From Micromonospora sp. H61 (lineage in GTDB: Bacteria > Actinomycetota > Actinomycetes > Mycobacteriales > Micromonosporaceae), in contig NZ_JAGPXY010000026.1 of NCBI RefSeq assembly GCF_018070325.1, positions 1-64,000 on the forward strand: a stretch of 64,000 nt of DNA. The letters are read 5' to 3'. Each line of letters begins with the position of its first letter. The first letter of the stretch is position 1. The position numbers and the translations under genes were made by a program. This document shows, piece after piece, positions 59,597 through 64,000 of this stretch. Below the pieces are notes generated by a model. The model did not search any database, was not told the DNA's origin, and worked only from the letters and a program-made list of their open reading frames with translations.

Positions 59597-60156
59597 GGCT
59601 GGTCCCGGTGCGTCGTACCGGAGTTGATCAGCCAGCGGCCGTCGGGGTAGCGGGTCGCGGTGGCGGTGGAGAGGTGTCTGCCGCCGCCACTGCCCGGGAC
59701 GGGGCGTTTGTTCTTGGCGTAGACCAGCCGGTAACCGGTCGTGTCCAGGCAGTCCTGGATCTCGACGGTGGCCGGCTTCGTGTCCAGGCTGACGGCGGTC
59801 ACGGTCGGGTCGGACTTCAACGTCCCGGTACGCATGGCGCCGTGCTCCTTTGCGTCGCGAATGGACAATTGGACCCGAGTGAGAAGTGGGTCAGCGAGGA
59901 ATCGGGACAGTTCCGGCGCGCGCGGATCGCTGCGCAGGCCCGCCGTACGTGAGGCCGCGAGATACCCGGAGTACGCGTCAAGTGCCGCCTTCTCGGCAGC
60001 GCGCCGTTCGACGTCGGGATCGATCCGGGGTCCGTCGTCGCGGGCTGCCGCCGGCCGTTCGACCGTTTCCCGTCCACTGGCGCAGGCGGTGACCGGCATT
60101 ACCGCCACGACCGCCAGCAGGCAGATTGCCGCTCGTCTGAGCTGCCGTCCGCGCAC
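59590..60156 (-). CDS. lipoprotein, first gene of the Tad locus
   Basis: A 188-aa lipoprotein (lipobox PVTAC, Cys25). The mature part is helical, then beta-rich (EKAALDAYSGYLAASRTAGLRSDP, VQLSIRDAKEHGAMRTGTLKSDPTVTAVSLDTKPATVEIQDCLDTTGYRLVY, TATRYPDGRWLINS), resembling the NTF2-like folds of small secreted actinobacterial lipoproteins. GTG at 60156 is favoured by GAGGAGG 7 nt upstream. A longer frame exists but gives no better signal peptide. Confidence 0.8.
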   Translation of the reverse strand: MRGRQLRRAAICLLAVVAVMPVTACASGRETVERPAAARDDGPRIDPDVERRAAEKAALDAYSGYLAASRTAGLRSDPRAPELSRFLADPLLTRVQLSIRDAKEHGAMRTGTLKSDPTVTAVSLDTKPATVEIQDCLDTTGYRLVYAKNKRPVPGSGGGRHLSTATATRYPDGRWLINSGTTHRDQPC

Positions 60157-60744
60157 CGTCGAGCCTCCTCGTGGTCGCCCGGGGCGGTGACGGTTCACCG
60201 CCGTCGGGCATGCGGAAGCGCGCCCGGATCAGCACATCCGGAGCCGTTCATTGCGCTTCCGCATTCACCGTTACGGATCTTTTACAATTCGGGGTCCTGT
60301 GTCGTCCGATGGTGAAGGTGAGGCTTGCGTCACACCCAAGGGGCGAGCATAGGCTGACGCTCGCCGATGCAACAGAGGCAATTCAAGCGAACACTCAGCG
60401 TGATGACAGGTGGTGGTGATGGGTGTCCGCACCGCATCCCGAGCAATGGTGGAGCGAAAGGTCGTTATTGATGGGGCGTCACCGGCTCGGATGGCCTCAC
60501 CGAAGTCTCGTCACCGGTCGCGGGAGTGGGACATCGCGGCCTCATCCCGGCATTCGAACGCCGTTGTCGGCCGACCGGCGGCCTCCTCGTTCGACGGGGT
60601 GCCCGACTCGGAGGCGGCCAAAGGCATCCTCGCGGGCATGGGTCGGCAGGTCGCTTTCTGCGCCATCCGCTACACCAGAGCGAATGCTCAGTCACGATCC
60701 GTGTTCGCTATGACGGGGGTGCATCCAGCCGAAACGGAGGCGAC
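60157..60744. other. divergent intergenic region, Tad locus / prepilin peptidase
   Basis: This 588-bp gap is long for the region. A near-consensus -10 TACAAT (60283-60288) lies in an AT-richer stretch with only a weak -35. A small stem, GGCGAGC/GCTCGCC, lies near 60342-60365. From about 60470 to 60700 the sequence has coding-like composition, but no frame gave a recognisable protein and I cannot support a gene. No pilin-like sequence was seen. Confidence 0.4.
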
Positions 60745-61629
60745 ATGGCACTGACCGGCCCCCCGGCGGCCGTCCCGGGTCGGGAAGACCCACCCGATCG
60801 GAGCCCGGCACTCCCGCCGTCCGGCGGTATGACGGAACCCACCCGACGGGCAGCGCCCGCCCAGCGGGGCGAACGACCATCGGGGCTCGTCTCGGCGCTG
60901 GCGCGTACCCGGGTCTCGACGGTGTTCGCGATCCTCGCGATCGGTCCGCTGATGCGGTTGGCCGCGCTGCGCTACGCCGTACCCCCGGGTCTGCCCAGCC
61001 GGACCGGCTGCGACGCCTGCGGCGCGCCGGTCGGCCTGACCCACCCCTGGCCGGCGCTGGGCCCGGCGGCCCGGTGCGGTCAGTGCCGCGCCCGGGTCGG
61101 CCCACCGCCGGCCACCGTCGAGTTGGCCGTGCTCGCGGCGGCGGTGCTGCTGGCGCTCGCCGGTCCACCGGGCGGGGCGCTGCCGGCGCTGATCTGGTGG
61201 CTCGGCTGGACCATCCCGGCGATCCTCGTCGACCTGGCCGTGCACCGGTTGCCGGACCGGCTCACACTGCCGGCGGCGGCCGGGACCTGGCTGCTGCTCG
61301 GCGTGGCCGCGCTCGACGCCGACCCGGGGCACTGGCTGCGGGCCGTCATCGGCGGCGCCGGGCTGGCGCTCTTCTTCGCCAGCACCGCCGTGCTGCTCGG
61401 CCGCCGCGGCTTCGGGCTGGGCGACGCCAAGCTGGCGCTCAGCGTCGGCGCGCTGCTCGGCTGGTACGGCTGGCCGGTGCTGCTGTTCGGGCTGGTGCTC
61501 ACCTTCGGGCTCTCCGCCGTGGTGAGTCTGGGCCTGCTGGCCGCCCGCCGCGCCACCTGGAGCACCCACCTGCCCTTCGGCCCGTTCCTGCTGCTCGGCA
61601 CCACGGCGGCGCTCGTACTGGCGACCTGA
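60745..61629 (+). CDS. prepilin peptidase (A24 family, TadV/PilD-like)
   Basis: A 294-aa membrane aspartic protease that cuts pilin leaders. Active-site aspartates are Asp163 (ILVDLAVHRLPD) and Asp227 (GLGDAKLAL). A zinc-type pair of CxxC motifs (Cys89, Cys92 and Cys111, Cys114) suggests the bifunctional peptidase/methyltransferase layout, although the N-terminal domain is short. About six helices. A 50-residue polar N-terminal extension is present. ATG at 60745 with CGGAGG. It is divergent from the Tad genes it should serve. Confidence 0.88.
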   Translation: MALTGPPAAVPGREDPPDRSPALPPSGGMTEPTRRAAPAQRGERPSGLVSALARTRVSTVFAILAIGPLMRLAALRYAVPPGLPSRTGCDACGAPVGLTHPWPALGPAARCGQCRARVGPPPATVELAVLAAAVLLALAGPPGGALPALIWWLGWTIPAILVDLAVHRLPDRLTLPAAAGTWLLLGVAALDADPGHWLRAVIGGAGLALFFASTAVLLGRRGFGLGDAKLALSVGALLGWYGWPVLLFGLVLTFGLSAVVSLGLLAARRATWSTHLPFGPFLLLGTTAALVLAT

Positions 61630-61652
61630 CCCCGCCCCCGCCCCCGCCCCCG

Positions 61653-61721
61653 CGATCTTGCACTTCCTGTCCCGGCATAAGGGGCGTCCCGCTCATATCG
61701 ACAACCGAAAGTGCAAGATCG
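61653..61721. repeat. 13-bp inverted repeat, copy 2 of the recurring element
   Basis: CGATCTTGCACTT (61653-61665) and its exact complement (61709-61721) with a 43-bp spacer. The core matches the element at 49456-49533. It lies 3' of the prepilin peptidase and of the convergent PAP2 gene. Confidence 0.75.
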
Positions 61722-61763
61722 GCGTGGCGAGGGGGCGCGCTCTCACTCCAGGTCGCGCTGCCG

Positions 61764-62393
61764 CTAGGGGCGGGAGCGGCTGGCCAGTTTGGGGACCGGG
61801 CTGTCGGGACGGTTGGCGCGGCGGCGGAGCACCTCGCTGGTCGGGCGGGCCAGCAACGGGGTGAGCACCACGGCGACCAGGGCGCCGAACAGCACACCCG
61901 CGATCACGTCGTGCGGGTAGTGCACACCCACGAAGACCCGGGAGAACGCGCCGAGCGCGGCCAGGGGTAGCGCGACCAGGCCGAGTCGGCGGGAGAGCAG
62001 CAACGTGGTGACCGCCAGCGCACCGGCGATGGTGGCGTGGTTGCTGGGGAACGACCAGTCGCCCGGGGGCGGGCAGGCACCCGCGATGATCTCCCGACCG
62101 ATGGTCCGGCAGGGCCGATCCTGGTCCACCACGGTCTTGAGGAACTCGCTGCCCACGTACGCCAGGAGGGCCGGCACCGGCGCGATCAGGGCGAGTGCCC
62201 GGTCGTGCGGGCCGCCGGACCGGCGGCTCAGCGCGGCCATCACCAGCAGCGCGCCGAGTAGCAGGATCACCCCCTCGGTGGCGTGTCCGACGAACCACTG
62301 CACCGGCTCTGGGCTGCCGGCGGCGGCGTCGACGACGTCGCTGTACCACTCGGCGCTGATCTCCGGAACGTCCATGCTGCCGTTGTCGAGCAT
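61764..62393 (-). CDS. PAP2-family phosphatase, membrane protein
   Basis: A 209-aa integral membrane phosphatase. The three motifs of the family are KTVVDQDRP (86-94), PSNHA (116-120) and SRVFVGVHYPHD (151-162). About five helices. Likely substrate: an isoprenyl diphosphate or phospholipid phosphate; not specified by sequence. ATG at 62393 with GAGGTGA; an internal ATG at 62375 is possible. It is convergent with the prepilin peptidase and divergent from the GH65 gene. Confidence 0.9.
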   Translation of the reverse strand: MLDNGSMDVPEISAEWYSDVVDAAAGSPEPVQWFVGHATEGVILLLGALLVMAALSRRSGGPHDRALALIAPVPALLAYVGSEFLKTVVDQDRPCRTIGREIIAGACPPPGDWSFPSNHATIAGALAVTTLLLSRRLGLVALPLAALGAFSRVFVGVHYPHDVIAGVLFGALVAVVLTPLLARPTSEVLRRRANRPDSPVPKLASRSRP

Positions 62394-62563
62394 GCATCAC
62401 CTCACTTCACGTTCATACCCTGTTCACCTTGGGGACACCCTAGGAACGCACCAGAGGGCATCGCTGCTGTCGAAGGTCGGACGGCCCACCCGACCTTCGT
62501 CCAGGAATCGCACAGCCGGCTCTGGTTGGCTGTCGCAGGACGTCGACATCGACAGGAGGCCTC

Positions 62564-64000
62564 GTGCAGACCGGTTCGGCCACCGACCAACAGCAGTCCA
62601 CCGCCGCTACGGCGGACGACGAGACCTGGCGGATCCGGCGTACGGAGGCCGACCTGGACCGGCTCGGCGAGACCGAGTCGATCTTCGCGTTGGGCAACGG
62701 GTGGATCGGCTGGCGTGGGGTGCTCGACGAGGGTGCCCCGTGCGGGATGCCAGGCAGTTACGTCAGTGGCTTCCACGAGCGGCGCGAGCTGAGCTATCCC
62801 GAGGAGGGGTACGCGTTTCCGCCGGCCAGCGACACCGTCATCAGCGCACCGAACGCCGCGCTGATCCGGCTCTGGGTCGACGACGAGCCGTTGGATCTCC
62901 GGACCGGGACGCTGCGCAGCCACCAACGGGTGCTCGACCTGCGTACCGGCGTGCTGCGCCGGGAAACCGAGTGGATCTCACCGGCCGGGCGGGGCGTGCG
63001 CATCCACAGCACCCGGTTGGTGTCCCTGCCGCGTCGCCCGGTGGCCGCCGTCCGGTACGAGGTCGAGCCGTTGGACACCGCCGTCGAGCTGCGGGTCTGC
63101 TCGGATCTGCTGGCCAACGAGACGGTGCCGGAGCGTTCGGACGACCCTCGGGCCGCCTCGGTGCCCACCGACCCACTGACCGCCGAGACGTACCGTGCGA
63201 CAGGCCTCGACGGCGTGCTGGTCCACCGCACCGAGCGCAGCGCCCAGCGTGTCGCGGTCGCTGTCAGTCACCTGCTGGAGAGGCCGGGCACCGTGACCAC
63301 CACCGGTGACTGCACCCCGGACCGGGTACGGCTGACAGTGACGGGTCGCCTGCACCCGGGGGAGCGGTTGCGGCTGACGAAGTTCGCCGCCTACGAGTGG
63401 GCGGCGGTCGACGCGACGCCCGCCGACGAGTTGGCCGCCCTGGTCGCCGCCGAGGCGGACGCGGCGCGCGCGGACGGCTTCGATGCCCTGCTCACCGACC
63501 AGCGTGCCGCCCTGGACGCGGCCTGGCAGGTCGCCGACGTGCAGCTCGACGGCGATCCGGAGCTTCAGCAGGCCGTTCGGTTCGCGATGTTCCACCTGAT
63601 CCAGGCCGGTCGCCCAGACTCCGACCGGACCATCTCGGCCAAGGGGTTGACCGGCAACGGCTACGACGGGCACGTCCTCTGGGACACCGAGAGTTACGTC
63701 CTGCCGGTGCTCACCTACCTGGCCCCGGCGGTGGCCCGCTCGGCGCTGAGTTGGCGGCACGCCCACCTCCCCGAGGCGCGGGAGCGGGCCGCCGAGCTGC
63801 GGTTGACCGGCGCGACCTTCCCGTGGCGCACCATCGGCGGCCGGGAAAGCTCCGGCTACTGGCCGGCGGGCACCGCCGCGCTGCACGTCAACGCCGACAT
63901 CGCCGACGCGGTGTTGCGCTACCTGGCGGCCACCGACGACCAGGGGTTCCTGGCCGGGGCGGGGCTGGAACTGCTGGTGGAGACCGCCCGGCTCTGGCAC
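62564..64000 (+). CDS. GH65 glycoside hydrolase/phosphorylase, 5' part
   Basis: The first 479 residues of a GH65 enzyme, cut by the window edge. The start TWRIRRTEADLDRLGETESIFALGNGWIGWRG, the N-terminal beta-sandwich to about 290, and the catalytic (alpha/alpha)6 region with HVLWDTESYVLPVLTYLAP and ATFPWRTIGGRESSGYWPAG belong to the family, which phosphorolyses alpha-linked disaccharides (maltose, trehalose, kojibiose, nigerose). Substrate cannot be told. GTG at 62564 with ACAGGAGG (62552-62559). Complete members have about 750-800 aa. Confidence 0.88.
   Translation, partial: MQTGSATDQQQSTAATADDETWRIRRTEADLDRLGETESIFALGNGWIGWRGVLDEGAPCGMPGSYVSGFHERRELSYPEEGYAFPPASDTVISAPNAALIRLWVDDEPLDLRTGTLRSHQRVLDLRTGVLRRETEWISPAGRGVRIHSTRLVSLPRRPVAAVRYEVEPLDTAVELRVCSDLLANETVPERSDDPRAASVPTDPLTAETYRATGLDGVLVHRTERSAQRVAVAVSHLLERPGTVTTTGDCTPDRVRLTVTGRLHPGERLRLTKFAAYEWAAVDATPADELAALVAAEADAARADGFDALLTDQRAALDAAWQVADVQLDGDPELQQAVRFAMFHLIQAGRPDSDRTISAKGLTGNGYDGHVLWDTESYVLPVLTYLAPAVARSALSWRHAHLPEARERAAELRLTGATFPWRTIGGRESSGYWPAGTAALHVNADIADAVLRYLAATDDQGFLAGAGLELLVETARLWH

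Noticed and set aside
62005..63309. Plus-strand frame of 434 codons over PAP2 and the GH65 start
   Set aside because: It is antisense to PAP2 and out of frame with GH65, whose own frame starts at 62564 with a good ribosome-binding site and runs to the window end.

Overview
The window looks like chromosomal DNA of a high-GC actinobacterium, most likely Micromonosporaceae (Micromonospora or a close relative). The reasons are the very high GC with GC-rich third positions, many GTG starts, BldC, DUF3073, an actinobacterial Tad pilus locus, Gly/Gln/Tyr-rich membrane proteins, and short intergenic inverted repeats that recur inside the window. No plasmid, phage, insertion sequence or CRISPR array was seen. 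Taxonomy is inferred from gene content only.

Layout. 0-1.7 kb: a YbjQ protein and a secreted trypsin-like protease. 1.8-11.7 kb: purine synthesis genes purS-purQ-purL (with comB), a Gly/Tyr-rich membrane protein on the other strand, an SCP-like gene, purF and purM. 11.7-13.2 kb: a compact RiPP locus, a radical SAM/SPASM maturase overlapping a 75-aa precursor whose C-terminus carries four aromatic-X-X motifs (amcB/amcA type). 13.2-25.1 kb: mixed housekeeping and regulatory genes (DUF3073, an amino-acid dehydrogenase, bldC, an F420/PPOX-type protein, a methyltransferase, a Ca-binding-repeat protein, a 3-hydroxyacyl-CoA dehydrogenase/enoyl-CoA hydratase pair, a substrate-binding lipoprotein whose halves are in swapped order) and three tRNA genes (Phe, Asp, Glu). 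25.3-35.3 kb: a polysaccharide deacetylase, then a light/carotenoid locus (MerR-B12 regulator, idi, crtI, crtE divergent from crtB-photolyase), a serine hydrolase and a flavin disulfide reductase.

35.4-48.6 kb is a glycan-use locus: LacI regulator, sugar ABC transporter (binding lipoprotein and two permeases, no ATPase), GH13 alpha-glucosidase and two large secreted beta-helix enzymes with discoidin modules that fit GH87 alpha-1,3-glucanases. Together they suggest secreted cutting of alpha-1,3-glucan (fungal wall or mutan), uptake of the oligosaccharides, and hydrolysis in the cytoplasm. 48.6-50.5 kb: a crotonase and a DUF2231-Rieske protein. 50.7-61.6 kb: a complete-looking Tad/Flp pilus locus on the minus strand (LysM protein, three TadE/G-type proteins, Flp-like peptide, TadC, TadB, CpaF, CpaE-like, SAF/CpaB, two exported proteins), with the prepilin peptidase divergent. 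61.7-64 kb: a PAP2 phosphatase and the 5' part of a GH65 enzyme that runs off the window.

The observations most worth following up are the cyclophane RiPP pair, the apparently circularly permuted substrate-binding protein, the paired GH87 locus, and the B12-photoreceptor-like regulator lacking the key Trp.
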